From contig NZ_CAAAID010000009.1 in assembly GCF_900639915.1 (NCBI RefSeq), forward strand, positions 48,135-112,134: a stretch of DNA of 64,000 nucleotides, read 5' to 3'. A program made the translations under genes and the position numbers. The notes beneath the pieces are model-generated. The model did not search any database, was not told the origin of the DNA, and saw nothing but the letters and a program-made list of their open reading frames with translations. How positions within the stretch are numbered: the stretch's first letter is position 1; the number at the start of each line of letters is the position of its first letter. The stretch comes from Legionella nagasakiensis (lineage in GTDB: Bacteria; Pseudomonadota; Gammaproteobacteria; Legionellales; Legionellaceae). Below, piece after piece: positions 8,216 to 19,032 of this stretch.

Positions 8216-8590
8216 GTGAAGCAGAAAAGACCAGTCAATCTTGACCTGACTAGCTTGAAGTATCCACCGATGGCGATCGCATCCATTTTGCATCGTATCG
8301 CAGGGATTGTGCTATTTTTATTGTTCCCGATGTTGCTTTATCTATTCAGCTTGTCATTAAGCTCATCCGCAACGTTCCAACACGTGAGTGAATTGCTTGT
8401 TAATCCTTATTATAAGCTGATGCTTTGGATATTTAGTGCCGCATTAACTTACCATTTGTTGGCGGGTATTCGCCATGTATGTATGGACATGGGCTTTGGG
8501 GAAGGCTTGGAAGCAGGGCGGCGGAGTGCAATTATTGTCATTGTTTTTGCGATCATTTTGATAATTTTTCTGGGAATCTGGATATGGTAA
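8216..8590 (+). CDS. sdhC: Succinate dehydrogenase cytochrome b556 subunit
   Basis: A 124-residue membrane anchor of complex II. It has three hydrophobic helices (about 22-45, 66-84, 104-123). The N-terminal RPVNLDLTSLKYPPMAIASILHR block, with the Ser/Arg that contribute to quinone binding, is typical of SdhC. The helix II segment LTYHLLAGIRHVCMDMG carries the heme-ligand histidine expected in this family. Translation starts at GTG after an AAGGAAG ribosome site. It is first in sdhCDAB and overlaps sdhD by 7 nt. It passes electrons from SdhB to ubiquinone in the inner membrane. Confidence 0.93.
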   Translation: MKQKRPVNLDLTSLKYPPMAIASILHRIAGIVLFLLFPMLLYLFSLSLSSSATFQHVSELLVNPYYKLMLWIFSAALTYHLLAGIRHVCMDMGFGEGLEAGRRSAIIVIVFAIILIIFLGIWIW

Positions 8591-8931
8591 CAAATGTCAC
8601 AAGCTTAACTGGTAATGGACTGAGAGACTGGCTGATTCAACGGGTTACAGCAATCTATTTTGCCGTATATTCCTTGTTTCTGCTGGTATTTTTACTTATG
8701 CATCCGCAATTACAATACGAGGAGTGGCGTTTCTTATTTCACGCAACCTGGATGAAAATTGCCAGTGTTATTGCGTTACTGACCTTTTTATTACACGCCT
8801 GGATAGGGATTTGGACGGTAACAACGGATTATCTGAAAGGTAAAGTAATTAGAATTTCTGTGCAATTTCTTGTGGTGTTGTTTTTGCTTGGTCAATTTAT
8901 CTGGGGTTTAATGATTGTTTGGGGACAATAA
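8584..8931 (+). CDS. sdhD: Succinate dehydrogenase hydrophobic anchor subunit
   Basis: A 115-residue protein with three membrane helices, the second anchor subunit of complex II. The start used is the ATG inside the sdhC stop region ([23 protein letters not shown]); the longer reading from 8479 lies within sdhC. The segment [19 protein letters not shown] is typical of SdhD, and [17 protein letters not shown] carries the conserved heme-proximal His and the Asp-Tyr pair near the quinone site. The 7-nt overlap with sdhC and the 2-nt gap to sdhA indicate one transcript. Confidence 0.92.
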   Translation: MVTNVTSLTGNGLRDWLIQRVTAIYFAVYSLFLLVFLLMHPQLQYEEWRFLFHATWMKIASVIALLTFLLHAWIGIWTVTTDYLKGKVIRISVQFLVVLFLLGQFIWGLMIVWGQ

Positions 8932-8933
8932 TA

Positions 8934-10703
8934 ATGGCTTTTGTGCGTAACAATTTTGATGCAGTGATTATTGGTGCAGGAGGAGCAGGGATGCGTGCTG
9001 CATTGCAGCTGGCTAATTCCGGTATGAAAGTTGCACTCTTGTCTAAAGTTTTTCCTACACGTTCTCATACTGTATCTGCCCAAGGTGGAATAACCTCAGC
9101 ACTTGGTAATGCCGATGAAGATGATTGGCGTTGGCATATGTACGATACCGTCAAAGGAGCTGATTACATTGGCGATCAGGAGTCCATTGAATATTTATGT
9201 AAAACAGGTCCTGAAGCGGTTTATGAGTTGGAACATATGGGGTTGCCTTTCTCTCGCATGGACAATGGAAAGATTTATCAACGTCCTTTTGGCGGCCAAT
9301 CTAAAAATTTTGGTGGTGATCAGGCAACGCGTACCTGTGCTGCAGCAGATAGAACAGGACATGCTTTATTACATACTTTATATCAGCAGAATTTAAAGGC
9401 TAAAACTCATATATTTAGTGAGTGGTTGGCTTTGGATCTAGTAAAAGACAGTCATGGCCGTATTGCTGGCGTTACTGCCATGTGCATTGAAACGGGTGAG
9501 TTGGTTTTTTTCCAAAGTCGAGTATGTATTTTGGCGACAGGAGGAGCGGGGCGCATATTTCAATCAACAACGAATGCCTATATTAATACGGGGGATGGTT
9601 TTGGTATGGCATTGCGTGCAGGACTGCCTTTGCAAGATATGGAAATGTGGCAATTTCATCCTACCGGGATAGCTGGGGCAGGTACTTTGGTGACAGAAGG
9701 TTGCCGAGGAGAAGGTGGCTATCTCATCAATAAGGATGGTGAGCGTTTCATGGAACGCTATGCACCGCATGTGAAAGATTTGGCATCCCGTGACGTTGTT
9801 TCAAGAGCCATTGCTTTGGAATTGCGCGCCGGAAAAGGTTTTGATCCTAAAGGTGTTGATCATGTTAAATTAAAATTGGATCATCTGGGGGCTGATTTAA
9901 TTAAATCTCGTCTGCCAGGAATTCGTGAGCTTTCACTGCAGTTTGCCGGTGTTGATCCGATTGTTGAACCTATTCCAGTTGTTCCTACTTGCCATTACAG
10001 TATGGGTGGTATACCGACTAATATTCATGGACAGGTTCTGACCAAACATCGTAGCAAAGAGCAAGTGGTCGAAGGGTTATATGCCGTGGGTGAATGCGCT
10101 TGTGTTTCGGTGCATGGTGCAAATCGTCTGGGTGGAAATTCTTTGCTGGACCTCGTGGTGTTTGGCCGAGCAGCCGGATTGCATGTGGAAGAGCTATGGC
10201 AATCTAATCAGCTCCCTGATGTGTCGTATGTATCTGAAGATGATATTGCAGCGTCTATGGTTCGTTATCACCGCTGGGAGAATTCTAAGGACGGCGAAAA
10301 TCCTGCTGCTATTCGCGATGAAATGCAACGCGTTATGCAAGAGGATTTTGGTGTATTTCGTACGGGCGATGTGATGGAAAAAGGCTTGGAACGCTTACAA
10401 GCATTGCGGGAACGGTTGATTCACGCCAAATTACTGGATAAAAGCCATGTATTTAATACAGAGCGAGTGACGGTTTTAGAACTGGATAACTTGATGGTGA
10501 CGGCTTATGCGACTGCCAAATCAGCACTGAGCCGTAAGGAAAGTCGTGGTGCGCATAGTCGTGAAGATTATCCAAAACGAGATGATGCCAATTGGATTAA
10601 ACACACCTTGTATTTTGCCGAAGATGATCAAATCGATTATCGGCCGGTGAATACGACCCCCAAATACGTCGAGCCGTTTGAGCCGAAAGAACGTGTTTAT
10701 TAA
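8934..10703 (+). CDS. sdhA: Succinate dehydrogenase flavoprotein subunit
   Basis: A 589-residue FAD subunit that oxidises succinate to fumarate in the TCA cycle. The dinucleotide-binding fold [17 protein letters not shown] is at the N-terminus, and [11 protein letters not shown] holds the histidine that binds FAD covalently. [21 protein letters not shown] and the active-site region around [15 protein letters not shown] are intact. The ATG at 8934 is preferred to a TTG at 8919 that would overlap sdhD. It sits 12 nt upstream of sdhB in one operon. Confidence 0.97.
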   Translation: MAFVRNNFDAVIIGAGGAGMRAALQLANSGMKVALLSKVFPTRSHTVSAQGGITSALGNADEDDWRWHMYDTVKGADYIGDQESIEYLCKTGPEAVYELEHMGLPFSRMDNGKIYQRPFGGQSKNFGGDQATRTCAAADRTGHALLHTLYQQNLKAKTHIFSEWLALDLVKDSHGRIAGVTAMCIETGELVFFQSRVCILATGGAGRIFQSTTNAYINTGDGFGMALRAGLPLQDMEMWQFHPTGIAGAGTLVTEGCRGEGGYLINKDGERFMERYAPHVKDLASRDVVSRAIALELRAGKGFDPKGVDHVKLKLDHLGADLIKSRLPGIRELSLQFAGVDPIVEPIPVVPTCHYSMGGIPTNIHGQVLTKHRSKEQVVEGLYAVGECACVSVHGANRLGGNSLLDLVVFGRAAGLHVEELWQSNQLPDVSYVSEDDIAASMVRYHRWENSKDGENPAAIRDEMQRVMQEDFGVFRTGDVMEKGLERLQALRERLIHAKLLDKSHVFNTERVTVLELDNLMVTAYATAKSALSRKESRGAHSREDYPKRDDANWIKHTLYFAEDDQIDYRPVNTTPKYVEPFEPKERVY

Positions 10704-10715
10704 TGAGGATATATT

Positions 10716-11438
10716 ATGGCGGATACCCGAAAACTGACTTTGTCGATTTATCGCTATAACCCTGAGGTTGATGCTAAGCCTTATATGAAAGATTATGAGA
10801 TAGCTATTCCGGAAAAAAGCGACCCTATGTTATTGACGTTGCTTGAACGCTTGAAAATGGAACAGGATGCTACCCTTGCCTTTCGGCGCTCTTGCCGCGA
10901 GGGGGTATGCGGTTCGGATGGTATGAATATTAATGGTACTAATGGGCTAGCTTGCGTGACGCACTTATCTAAGTTAAATACCGATAAAATAGTCATTCGT
11001 CCATTACCTGGTTTCCCAATCGTTCGTGATCTGGTCGTTGATCTGACTCAATTCTATCACCAATATGAGCGCATAGAACCTTATCTACAACATGATGGGG
11101 TTGTTCCAGCGCGCGAATACTTACAATCTCCAGAAGAGCGGGCCAAGTTAGATGGTTTATATGAATGTATATTATGTGCTTGTTGTACGAGTTCTTGTCC
11201 GTCTTATTGGTGGAATCCGGATAAGTTTGTGGGGCCTGCCGGATTGTTGCAAGCCCGGCGGTTTTTGGCGGATAGCCGCGATACTGCAACAACGCATCGA
11301 TTAAATAAATTACAAGACCCATTCAGTGTATTTCGATGTCGTACCATCATGAATTGCACGAATGTTTGTCCGAAAGGACTCGATCCATCGAAAGCGATTG
11401 GAGAAATACGTCAACAAATGTTGACCCATGAAACTTAA
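10716..11438 (+). CDS. sdhB: Succinate dehydrogenase iron-sulfur subunit
   Basis: A 240-residue electron-transfer subunit of complex II. All three cluster motifs are present: CREGVCGSDGMNINGTNGLAC for the 2Fe-2S centre, and CILCACCTSSCP plus CRTIMNCTNVCPKGL for the 4Fe-4S and 3Fe-4S centres. It carries electrons from SdhA-bound FAD to the quinone site in SdhC/SdhD. It is the last sdh gene; a 322-nt gap follows before sucA, and I see no clear terminator there, so read-through into sucAB is possible. Confidence 0.97.
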   Translation: MADTRKLTLSIYRYNPEVDAKPYMKDYEIAIPEKSDPMLLTLLERLKMEQDATLAFRRSCREGVCGSDGMNINGTNGLACVTHLSKLNTDKIVIRPLPGFPIVRDLVVDLTQFYHQYERIEPYLQHDGVVPAREYLQSPEERAKLDGLYECILCACCTSSCPSYWWNPDKFVGPAGLLQARRFLADSRDTATTHRLNKLQDPFSVFRCRTIMNCTNVCPKGLDPSKAIGEIRQQMLTHET

Positions 11439-11760
11439 CTGATTGTCTAGGGCCTCAATTAGTTTTTCGAAGCAACGTTTGAGCAAATTAGCGCAATTTG
11501 CAGCTTAAAATACTCAATTGATGATGCCCTGTATGGTCTTAAATTTTTCAGGCCAAGAAGGCCGCTGTAAATTAACGGAAAACCCTAAGCGACTGGAAGA
11601 CTCTTTCATGGAGGCATGCTCGGTACTAGGGTTTTTGGCATTTTTACAACAAGTAGCCTACACTTGCAGCGATTCCCATGCAACACTGGGGCATCAGAAA
11701 ATTTGAGCGGATTCGATATTGTTTTTTGTCTATTGGACAGACCCCTTGGAGAAAGAAGTA
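11439..11760. other. Gap between sdhB and sucA
   Basis: This 322-nt stretch has no convincing gene; the 61-codon reading at 11518-11706 has no good ribosome site and resembles nothing I know. The region holds an inverted repeat, GCAAATT-AGCGC-AATTTGC (11483-11501), that could be an operator. No confident promoter or terminator could be assigned. Confidence 0.4.
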
Positions 11761-14562
11761 ATGAGCAGCAGTAATCTGCAAAAAGAATGGGCATCTTCCT
11801 ACCTTTCTGGAGGAAGCATGGCGTATGTTGATTCTTTATATGAAGATTATCTTAAAGACCCAGCCTCAGTCCCCGCGGATTGGCAGCAGGCATTTCGTGA
11901 TTTACCAAAGGTAGATGGCCAGCTCAACGAGGTTTCTCACCGAGATATACGTGATTATTTTCTCCAGCATGCAGATAAGAAAAAAGTGCAGGTTGTTTCC
12001 GCAGATATAAAGCAAGCTGAAGTGGCGCATCTGATTAATGCCTATAGAACTTATGGTCATCTTGTAGCCAAATTGGATCCTCTTGAAATGGTTGATCGAC
12101 CATCGGTTGCTAGTCTCGAACTTTCCTATCACCATTTATCTGATATGGATAAGAGGCAGACCTTTTTTGCAGGTAACACATTTGTTAAAGAACGAATGTC
12201 TTTGTCTGAAATCTATGAGGCACTGCGTGAAACGTATTGCAGCAGCATTGGTATTGAATATATGCACATTGCTAATACCGAAGAAAGAAAATGGCTGCAG
12301 CAGCAATTAGAATCCGTCCGAGGTAAGCCTACGATTGATTCTGAGAAAAAACTTGCCATCCTGAAAGAATTAATTGCTACAGAAGGGTTGGAGCGTTATT
12401 TAGGAACTCGTTTCGTTGGACAAAAGCGGTTTTCGTTAGAAGGCGGTGATGCTCTAGTGCCGGTTGTAAAAGAAATTATCCGGCGAGGTGGTGAGCATGA
12501 GGTTAAAGAAATTGTGATTGGTATGGCTCATCGTGGTCGTTTGAATGTGCTGGTCAATGTTTTGGGCAAAGAACCTAATCAATTGTTTCAGGAGTTTGAA
12601 GGAAAAATCGATGGTGAGCGAACGGGTGATGTGAAATACCACCTTGGGTTTTCTTCTGATTTATGTACAGAAGCAGGCAATGTTGTTCATGTTGCCCTTG
12701 CTTTCAATCCTTCGCATCTGGAAATTATTGGTCCTGTTGTTCAGGGGTCAGCGCGCTCTCGTTTACGACGGCGCCATGATCTGGAAAAGAAAAGTGCCGT
12801 TGTGCCGGTTGTTATCCATGGTGATGCTGCTTTTGCCGGCCAGGGTGTGGTGATGGAAACGTTTAATTTTTCTCAGGCACGTGGCTATTGTACTGGTGGT
12901 ACGGTGCATATTGTCGTCAATAATCAGATTGGTTTTACCACCAGCAATCCTTTGGATGCTCGTTCAACGCTCTATTGTACGGATGTTGCAAAAATGGTTC
13001 AGGCGCCAGTGATTCATGTGAATGGTAATGATCCTGAGGCGGTGGTGTTTGCGACTCAGATTGCGTTTGAATTTCGTATGAAATTTAAGCGTGACGTTGT
13101 TTTGGACTTGGTCTGTTACCGTCGTCATGGTCATAATGAAGCGGATGAACCATCGGTTACTCAACCACTGATGTATAAAAAAATAAAATCAATGCCAACG
13201 GTTCGTGAGCTCTATACAAAGCAGCTCATTGAAGCAGGCTTAATCACTGAAGCACAGATTGATAAGCTGATGGAAGAATACCGGGATAAATTGGATAAAG
13301 GGCATGCTGTGGTTGATACCATGAAAGGAGATTACAAGGGAAAAATATCCGTCGATTGGACGCCTTTTCTTCACGCAAAATGGACCGACAAGGTAGATAC
13401 CGGGGTAGATGAGCAAACATTGCAAAAATTATCCAAGCAATTACACACATTGCCGGATGATTTTAAACCGCATTCTGTGGTTCAACGATTGTTGGCAGAA
13501 CGGGAAAAAATGGCGGCCGATGAAATGCCGCTAAACTGGGGTTATGCCGAAACGATGGCTTATGCGACTTTATTACATGAAGGTTATGCTGTGCGTCTGT
13601 CGGGCCAAGATTCCGCACGTGGGACATTTGCACACCGACATGCTGTTCTTCATGATGCAGAGACAGGCAAGGTGATAACGCCGTTAGAAAAGGTTGCTTC
13701 TGATCCTATGAAACCGTTTGCTGTGATTGATTCAGTTCTGTCTGAAGAGGCTGTTTTAGCTTTTGAATATGGTTTTGCTGCTTCTGAACCTAACTCATTG
13801 GTGATATGGGAAGCCCAGTTTGGTGATTTTGCCAATGGTGCGCAAGTTGTTATTGATCAATTTATCAGCTCAGGAGAGCAAAAATGGGGGCGTTTATGTG
13901 GGCTTGTGATGCTTTTGCCGCATGGTTATGAAGGTCAGGGGCCTGAACATTCATCTGCCCGCCTGGAGCGATTTATGCAATTATGCGCTCAGCAGAATAT
14001 TCAAGTCTGTACGCCGACTACGCCCGCTCAAATCTTTCACTTATTACGTCGTCAAGTGTTGCGAAAATTCCGCAAACCATTAATTATTATGTCGCCTAAA
14101 AGCCTGTTGCGCCATAAATTGGCAACGTCTTCTATGCAAGAACTAACACGAGGCAGCTTTCAAAATGTACTTGCAGAAGTTGATGATTTAGATGTGGAAA
14201 AAATCTCGAAAGTGGTGTTGTGTTGTGGAAAAGTTTACTATGATCTGTTGCAAAAAAGACGTGATGATAAGTTAAATCATGTGGCGATAATCCGGATAGA
14301 ACAACTCTATCCATTTCCCAAAAAAGCACTGATTAAAGAGTTGGCGAAATATTCAAACGCAAAAACCGTCATTTGGTGTCAGGAAGAACCCCAGAATCAA
14401 GGGATATGGTTTTCTTCACAACATAATATTAAGGATTGTCTGCATAAAGATCATTCTCTTTATTATGCTGGAAGAGGTTTTGCTGCTGCACCTGCTGTTG
14501 GAAGTCCAAAACTTCATGCACAGCAGCAGAAGGAATTGGTGGAAAAGGCTTTACTGGATTAG
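11761..14562 (+). CDS. sucA: 2-oxoglutarate dehydrogenase E1 component
   Basis: A 933-residue thiamine-diphosphate enzyme that decarboxylates 2-oxoglutarate and hands the succinyl group to the lipoyl arm of SucB. The start is the ATG after GGAGAAAGAAG, giving the family N-terminus with SYLSGGSMAYVDSLYEDYLKD. An upstream TTG at 11719 adds 14 unlikely residues. Family blocks include RYLGTRFVGQKRFSLEGGD, GMAHRGRLNVLVNVLGK, the thiamine-binding stretch VVIHGDAAFAGQGVVMET with VVNNQIGFTTS, and CYRRHGHNEADEP. It is 81 nt upstream of sucB. Confidence 0.97.
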   Translation: MSSSNLQKEWASSYLSGGSMAYVDSLYEDYLKDPASVPADWQQAFRDLPKVDGQLNEVSHRDIRDYFLQHADKKKVQVVSADIKQAEVAHLINAYRTYGHLVAKLDPLEMVDRPSVASLELSYHHLSDMDKRQTFFAGNTFVKERMSLSEIYEALRETYCSSIGIEYMHIANTEERKWLQQQLESVRGKPTIDSEKKLAILKELIATEGLERYLGTRFVGQKRFSLEGGDALVPVVKEIIRRGGEHEVKEIVIGMAHRGRLNVLVNVLGKEPNQLFQEFEGKIDGERTGDVKYHLGFSSDLCTEAGNVVHVALAFNPSHLEIIGPVVQGSARSRLRRRHDLEKKSAVVPVVIHGDAAFAGQGVVMETFNFSQARGYCTGGTVHIVVNNQIGFTTSNPLDARSTLYCTDVAKMVQAPVIHVNGNDPEAVVFATQIAFEFRMKFKRDVVLDLVCYRRHGHNEADEPSVTQPLMYKKIKSMPTVRELYTKQLIEAGLITEAQIDKLMEEYRDKLDKGHAVVDTMKGDYKGKISVDWTPFLHAKWTDKVDTGVDEQTLQKLSKQLHTLPDDFKPHSVVQRLLAEREKMAADEMPLNWGYAETMAYATLLHEGYAVRLSGQDSARGTFAHRHAVLHDAETGKVITPLEKVASDPMKPFAVIDSVLSEEAVLAFEYGFAASEPNSLVIWEAQFGDFANGAQVVIDQFISSGEQKWGRLCGLVMLLPHGYEGQGPEHSSARLERFMQLCAQQNIQVCTPTTPAQIFHLLRRQVLRKFRKPLIIMSPKSLLRHKLATSSMQELTRGSFQNVLAEVDDLDVEKISKVVLCCGKVYYDLLQKRRDDKLNHVAIIRIEQLYPFPKKALIKELAKYSNAKTVIWCQEEPQNQGIWFSSQHNIKDCLHKDHSLYYAGRGFAAAPAVGSPKLHAQQQKELVEKALLD

Positions 14563-14643
14563 TGTTAGAGCGATTAGCTCTTAGGGTATGTTTATTCCAG
14601 ACTTTGGCAATCATTAAATTACGTAATCAAAGAAGGTAAAACT

Positions 14644-15855
14644 ATGTCTATTGAAGTGAAGGTACCTGTCTTACCCGAATCGGTCGCAGATGCAACGATT
14701 GCAACTTGGCATAAGAAAGTTGGCGATAAAGTGACTCGCGATGAAAATATATTGGATTTGGAAACGGATAAAGTCGTCCTTGAAGTTCCAGCGCCGGCAG
14801 ATGGGGTATTGAAAGAACTATTATTTGAGGAAGGAGATACCGTCAAAGCTGGTGAACTATTGGCTCGGATTGAGGAGGGTACTTCTGCTACAAAAGATAC
14901 TGAAAAAGAAAAGAAAACAGATACAAAAAAAGAAGAAAAATCAGAAGAAGACGCTTCCGATCAATCATCCAGCCCTGCAGTCAGACGGCTTTTAGCTGAA
15001 CATGATTTACAGCCAAGTCAAATTAAAGGCACAGGCAAAGAAGGTCGCATCACTAAAGAAGATGTTCTTTCATTTATTGAATCAAATCGTAGCAAAGCTG
15101 CTGAAGTTTCAGCGCCTAAGGAAAAAGGTGGTGAGGAGGCTCCAGCCGCCGGTCTTCGTGAAGAACGACGCGTTCCCATGTCAAGACTTCGCGCCAGAGT
15201 TGCAGAGCGTTTGCTGCAAGCCCAGCACAACGCTGCCATGTTAACGACATTTAATGAAGTTAATTTACAGGCTGTCATGGATCTTCGTTCTCAATATAAA
15301 GATCGTTTTGAGAAAAAGCATGGTGTGAAGTTAGGATTTATGTCCTTTTTTACTAAAGCGGTTGTTGAATCACTAAAACGTTTCCCGGCAGTAAATGCTT
15401 CTATTGATGAACAGGATATTGTTTATCATGGTTATTATGATATCGGTATTGCTGTTTCAACAGAAAGGGGTTTGGTCGTTCCTGTGGTTAGAGATGCCGA
15501 TCAATTAAGTATGGCTGATCTTGAAAAGACCATTGGTGATTTTGCCGGACGTGCTCGTCAAGGCAAATTATCCATGGAAGAAATGCAAGGTGGAACGTTC
15601 ACAATCACTAACGGTGGCGTATTTGGATCTTTATTGGCTACCCCAATTATTAATCCGCCACAAACAGGGATCTTAGGCATGCATAAAATTGAGGAGCGTC
15701 CTGTGGTTGAGAAAGGACAAATTGTTATTCGCCCTATGATGTATGTTGCATTATCTTATGACCATCGATTGATTGATGGCAAAGATTCAGTGCAGTTTTT
15801 AGTGAGTGTGAAGGAATTGCTGGAAGACCCATCACGTTTGTTACTTAATGTATAA
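14644..15855 (+). CDS. sucB: Dihydrolipoyllysine succinyltransferase (E2 of OGDH)
   Basis: A 403-residue E2 with the standard order of parts. Residues 1-78 form one lipoyl domain, with the lipoylated lysine in [11 protein letters not shown] charged Lys/Glu linker follows, then a peripheral-subunit binding domain ([20 protein letters not shown], about 108-145), a second linker, and the catalytic domain ending in [16 protein letters not shown] with the active His and Asp. It transfers succinyl groups from SucA to CoA. No E3 (lpd) gene lies in the window, so E3 must come from elsewhere. Confidence 0.97.
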   Translation: MSIEVKVPVLPESVADATIATWHKKVGDKVTRDENILDLETDKVVLEVPAPADGVLKELLFEEGDTVKAGELLARIEEGTSATKDTEKEKKTDTKKEEKSEEDASDQSSSPAVRRLLAEHDLQPSQIKGTGKEGRITKEDVLSFIESNRSKAAEVSAPKEKGGEEAPAAGLREERRVPMSRLRARVAERLLQAQHNAAMLTTFNEVNLQAVMDLRSQYKDRFEKKHGVKLGFMSFFTKAVVESLKRFPAVNASIDEQDIVYHGYYDIGIAVSTERGLVVPVVRDADQLSMADLEKTIGDFAGRARQGKLSMEEMQGGTFTITNGGVFGSLLATPIINPPQTGILGMHKIEERPVVEKGQIVIRPMMYVALSYDHRLIDGKDSVQFLVSVKELLEDPSRLLLNV

Positions 15856-15872
15856 ATTATAAGGTATATAGA

Positions 15873-17033
15873 ATGAATTTACATGAATACCAAGCCAAGC
15901 AGTTGTTTGCCAGCTATGGCTTGCCTGTTCCTTATGGAGATGTCGCACACAGTGTAGAGGAAGCTTTGCAGGTTGCTACACAGTTATCAACCCCGCGCTG
16001 GGTGGTTAAAGCCCAGGTACATGCCGGCGGCCGTGGTAAGGCAGGAGGTGTGAAACTTGTATCTAGTAAAGAGGAATTAGCAGAATATACTAAGTCATTG
16101 CTAGGCACAAACCTCATAACCTATCAGACGGATGAGCATGGTCAGCCGGTTCATTCTGTGTTAGTGGAGGAAACCAGCGATATAGCTCGTGAATTGTATC
16201 TGGGGGCAGTCGTTGATCGTGCTTCTCGTCGTGTGGTGATCATGGCATCCACGGAAGGTGGGGTTGAAATAGAAAAGGTTGCGGAAGAAACTCCCGAAAA
16301 AATTGTCAAAATAACCGTGGATCCATTAGTAGGTGTTATGCCGTTTCAATGTCGGGAAGTCGGATTCAAACTCGATTTAAATGATAACCAAATTAAACAG
16401 CTCACTCATCTTATGTTAGGTTTGGGGAAAATGTTTGTTGAATGTGATTTGAGTTTGCTGGAAATTAATCCTCTAGTCGTTACCAAATCTGGTGATTTGG
16501 TGTGCTTGGACGGTAAGATCAATATAGATTCCAATGCATTATATCGGCAGCATAAACTAAAGGCGATGCGAGATACTACTCAGGAAAATGAGCGAGAAAA
16601 TCGCGCCCATGACTGGGAATTAAATTACATTCCTCTTGATGGCAAAATTGGCTGTATGGTTAATGGCGCAGGGTTGGCTATGGCTACGATGGATGTTATT
16701 AAATTACATGGAGGAGAGCCGGCTAATTTCCTGGACGTTGGTGGTGGTGCAACCAAAGAGCGAGTTAGTGAAGCATTCAAAATTATTCTGTCTGATGAAA
16801 AGGTAAAAGGCATATTAGTGAATATTTTTGGCGGAATTGTACGATGTGACTTAATCGCCGAAGGGATTTTAGCGGCCGTTAAAGAAGTTCATGTAAAAGT
16901 ACCGGTTGTCGTTCGTCTCGAAGGGAATAATGCAGTTGAGGGGGCGAATATTCTTAATCAAAGCGATTTGAATGTTATAGCAGCCGACAGTTTGACCGAT
17001 GCGGCTAAAAAAATTGTGGCAGCTATCGCTTAG
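15873..17033 (+). CDS. sucC: Succinyl-CoA synthetase beta subunit
   Basis: A 386-residue ATP-grasp subunit that gives succinate and nucleotide triphosphate from succinyl-CoA together with SucD. The N-terminus [20 protein letters not shown] is diagnostic. [16 protein letters not shown], the acidic metal-binding segment LLEINPLVV and the [10 protein letters not shown] and [10 protein letters not shown] blocks near the C-terminus are all present. It follows sucB by 17 nt, so it is in the same operon. Confidence 0.97.
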   Translation: MNLHEYQAKQLFASYGLPVPYGDVAHSVEEALQVATQLSTPRWVVKAQVHAGGRGKAGGVKLVSSKEELAEYTKSLLGTNLITYQTDEHGQPVHSVLVEETSDIARELYLGAVVDRASRRVVIMASTEGGVEIEKVAEETPEKIVKITVDPLVGVMPFQCREVGFKLDLNDNQIKQLTHLMLGLGKMFVECDLSLLEINPLVVTKSGDLVCLDGKINIDSNALYRQHKLKAMRDTTQENERENRAHDWELNYIPLDGKIGCMVNGAGLAMATMDVIKLHGGEPANFLDVGGGATKERVSEAFKIILSDEKVKGILVNIFGGIVRCDLIAEGILAAVKEVHVKVPVVVRLEGNNAVEGANILNQSDLNVIAADSLTDAAKKIVAAIA

Positions 17034-17089
17034 GTTTGTTTCCTTGAAATACCCTATGAGGTTGCTAAATTTATTCCTGAGGCAAAGTA

Positions 17090-17965
17090 ATGAGTATATT
17101 AATTAATAAAGAAACAAGAGTAGTCTGTCAGGGTTTTACTGGCAAGCAAGGCACTTTCCATTCTGAGCAAGCTATACAGTATGGCACTCGCATGGTAGGT
17201 GGGGTAACGCCTGGAAAAGGTGGTCAGAAGCATCTTGATTTACCGGTATTTAATACGGTACGGGAAGCGGTTGAGCAAACCAGAGCAGATGCAAGTGTTA
17301 TCTATGTTCCTGCACCTTTTTGTAAAGATTCCATTCTGGAAGCTGCAGATGCCGGCATTAAACTTATTGTATGCATCACTGAAGGGGTACCAGTGCTGGA
17401 TATGTTACAAGTTAAAGTTTATCTGGAAAATAATACGGATAGCCGGCTAATAGGTCCAAACTGTCCAGGCGTTATCACACCAGGCGAATGTAAAATAGGT
17501 ATTATGCCGGGTTCTATCCATCTGCCAGGTAAAGTTGGTATTGTATCACGTTCAGGCACGCTAACTTACGAAGCGGTCAAGCAGACGACAGATAAAGGCT
17601 TTGGGCAAAGCACGTGTGTTGGCATTGGCGGCGATCCAATTCCTGGTACTTCATTTATTGATGTGCTGGAATTGTTTGAACAAGATCCCAAAACAGAGGC
17701 CATCATTTTGGTTGGTGAAATTGGCGGAACCGCTGAAGAAGAAGCGGCTGAATACATTAAATCAAATGTAAGCAAACCCGTTGTTTCTTATATCGCAGGG
17801 GTAACCGCTCCTCCTGGAAAACGCATGGGACATGCAGGGGCAATCATTTCAGGTGGCAAAGGAACAGCGGCAGATAAATTCGCGGCACTTGAAAGCGCCG
17901 GTGTTAAAACGGTTCGTTCCCCAGCGGAGTTAGGGGACGCCATTGCCGAAGTTACAGGGTGGTAA
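17090..17965 (+). CDS. sucD: Succinyl-CoA synthetase alpha subunit
   Basis: A 291-residue CoA-binding and phosphohistidine subunit. The N-terminal [16 protein letters not shown], the [19 protein letters not shown] region, and the phosphorylated histidine in [14 protein letters not shown] are intact. It pairs with SucC. The start has a GAGGCAAAG ribosome site. A hairpin with a 10-bp perfect stem follows the stop codon and probably ends the sdh/suc transcription unit. Confidence 0.97.
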   Translation: MSILINKETRVVCQGFTGKQGTFHSEQAIQYGTRMVGGVTPGKGGQKHLDLPVFNTVREAVEQTRADASVIYVPAPFCKDSILEAADAGIKLIVCITEGVPVLDMLQVKVYLENNTDSRLIGPNCPGVITPGECKIGIMPGSIHLPGKVGIVSRSGTLTYEAVKQTTDKGFGQSTCVGIGGDPIPGTSFIDVLELFEQDPKTEAIILVGEIGGTAEEEAAEYIKSNVSKPVVSYIAGVTAPPGKRMGHAGAIISGGKGTAADKFAALESAGVKTVRSPAELGDAIAEVTGW

Positions 17966-17991
17966 CGCTGGCTCGTTAAATCAGTCATTAA

Positions 17992-18030
17992 ATGACAGGC
18001 AGGAGAGTTTGATCTTGCCTGTCATCTCTT
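17992..18030 (+). terminator. Hairpin downstream of sucD
   Basis: ATGACAGGCA (17992-18001) and TGCCTGTCAT (18016-18025) form a perfect 10-bp stem with a 14-nt loop. Only a short pyrimidine run (CTCTT) follows, so termination may be weak or factor-assisted. Confidence 0.5.
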
Positions 18031-18241
18031 ATATCAACTTGGATATCAATTTTCCACTTCTTGCCTAACCTTGTTTATTGCTGCCAATTCCACACATCCG
18101 AAAGTACAGCCATGCAAATCAGGGTAGAAAAATAAAAGAAAGAGTTCGGGCTGATTCAATGGCTTGTAAAAATAAAAAAATCGCTGCAAGAGGGTCAAAA
18201 TAAGCGATATACTTTAGCCTCTGATTTTCAAGAGATGGGTT

Positions 18242-18895
18242 ATGAATAAAAGCAAATGGAAAACAATCTCAGATATCCGCCGTGAGTATGGTCAATTGAA
18301 TTTAAGTGAAGAAACAATACCGGATAATCCAATTGAATTATTTGAAGAATGGTTTACTGAGGTATTGCAATCGGAGAAAAGTGATCCGACAGCCATGGTG
18401 CTTTCCACGGCCGATGAAAGAGGTTTTCCAGATTCTCGTGTGGTACTTTTAAAAGGCATAGAAGACAGTACGTTTATTTTTTATACAAACTATCAAAGTG
18501 CCAAGGCCATGCAAATCGCCAAAAATCCATACGCAGCACTAAATTTCTATTGGCCGCAAACAGCAAGGCAAGTTCGAATCCGTGGGCGTGTCAAACGGAC
18601 TACTACTGTTCAGTCTGATATGTATTTCGCATCAAGGCCAAAAGCCAGTCAATTCAGCGCTATTGTATCCCCGCAAAGTCAGGAAGTTACAGGAAGAGCC
18701 GAACTTGAGCAAAGATTAAATGACTTAATTGTTAATCATCAACAAGAAACGGTGGTGCGCCCTGAGCATTGGGGCGGGTATATTATAATTCCTGACGAGA
18801 TTGAGTTTTGGCAAGGGCGTGACAGTCGCTTACATGATCGCATTCATTATTATCGTAAAGAAGGCGAATGGGTTCATCGAAGATTGGCTCCATAA
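18242..18895 (+). CDS. pdxH: Pyridoxamine 5'-phosphate oxidase
   Basis: A 217-residue FMN enzyme that oxidises pyridoxamine or pyridoxine 5'-phosphate to pyridoxal 5'-phosphate. Typical blocks are [81 protein letters not shown] and the C-terminal [16 protein letters not shown] with family-conserved arginines, ending in RLAP. AGAGATGGG precedes the ATG. It follows the suc operon after a hairpin and precedes the letE-like gene. Confidence 0.96.
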   Translation: MNKSKWKTISDIRREYGQLNLSEETIPDNPIELFEEWFTEVLQSEKSDPTAMVLSTADERGFPDSRVVLLKGIEDSTFIFYTNYQSAKAMQIAKNPYAALNFYWPQTARQVRIRGRVKRTTTVQSDMYFASRPKASQFSAIVSPQSQEVTGRAELEQRLNDLIVNHQQETVVRPEHWGGYIIIPDEIEFWQGRDSRLHDRIHYYRKEGEWVHRRLAP

Positions 18896-19032
18896 TTTAT
18901 TGTCAAAAAAACGTAAATTTTTTCCTCTCATAAGCACAGTCTTATTTCCAGCGATAGAATGGTATCTAAATGGAATGGTTGTCTAGTACATGGATAATCA
19001 TCAAGAAATTTATTAAGAAGGGGGATAGCAAC

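Noticed and set aside
11518-11706. 61-codon plus-strand frame between sdhB and sucA
   Set aside because: No ribosome site, no recognisable motif and codon use unlike neighbours; treated as non-coding.
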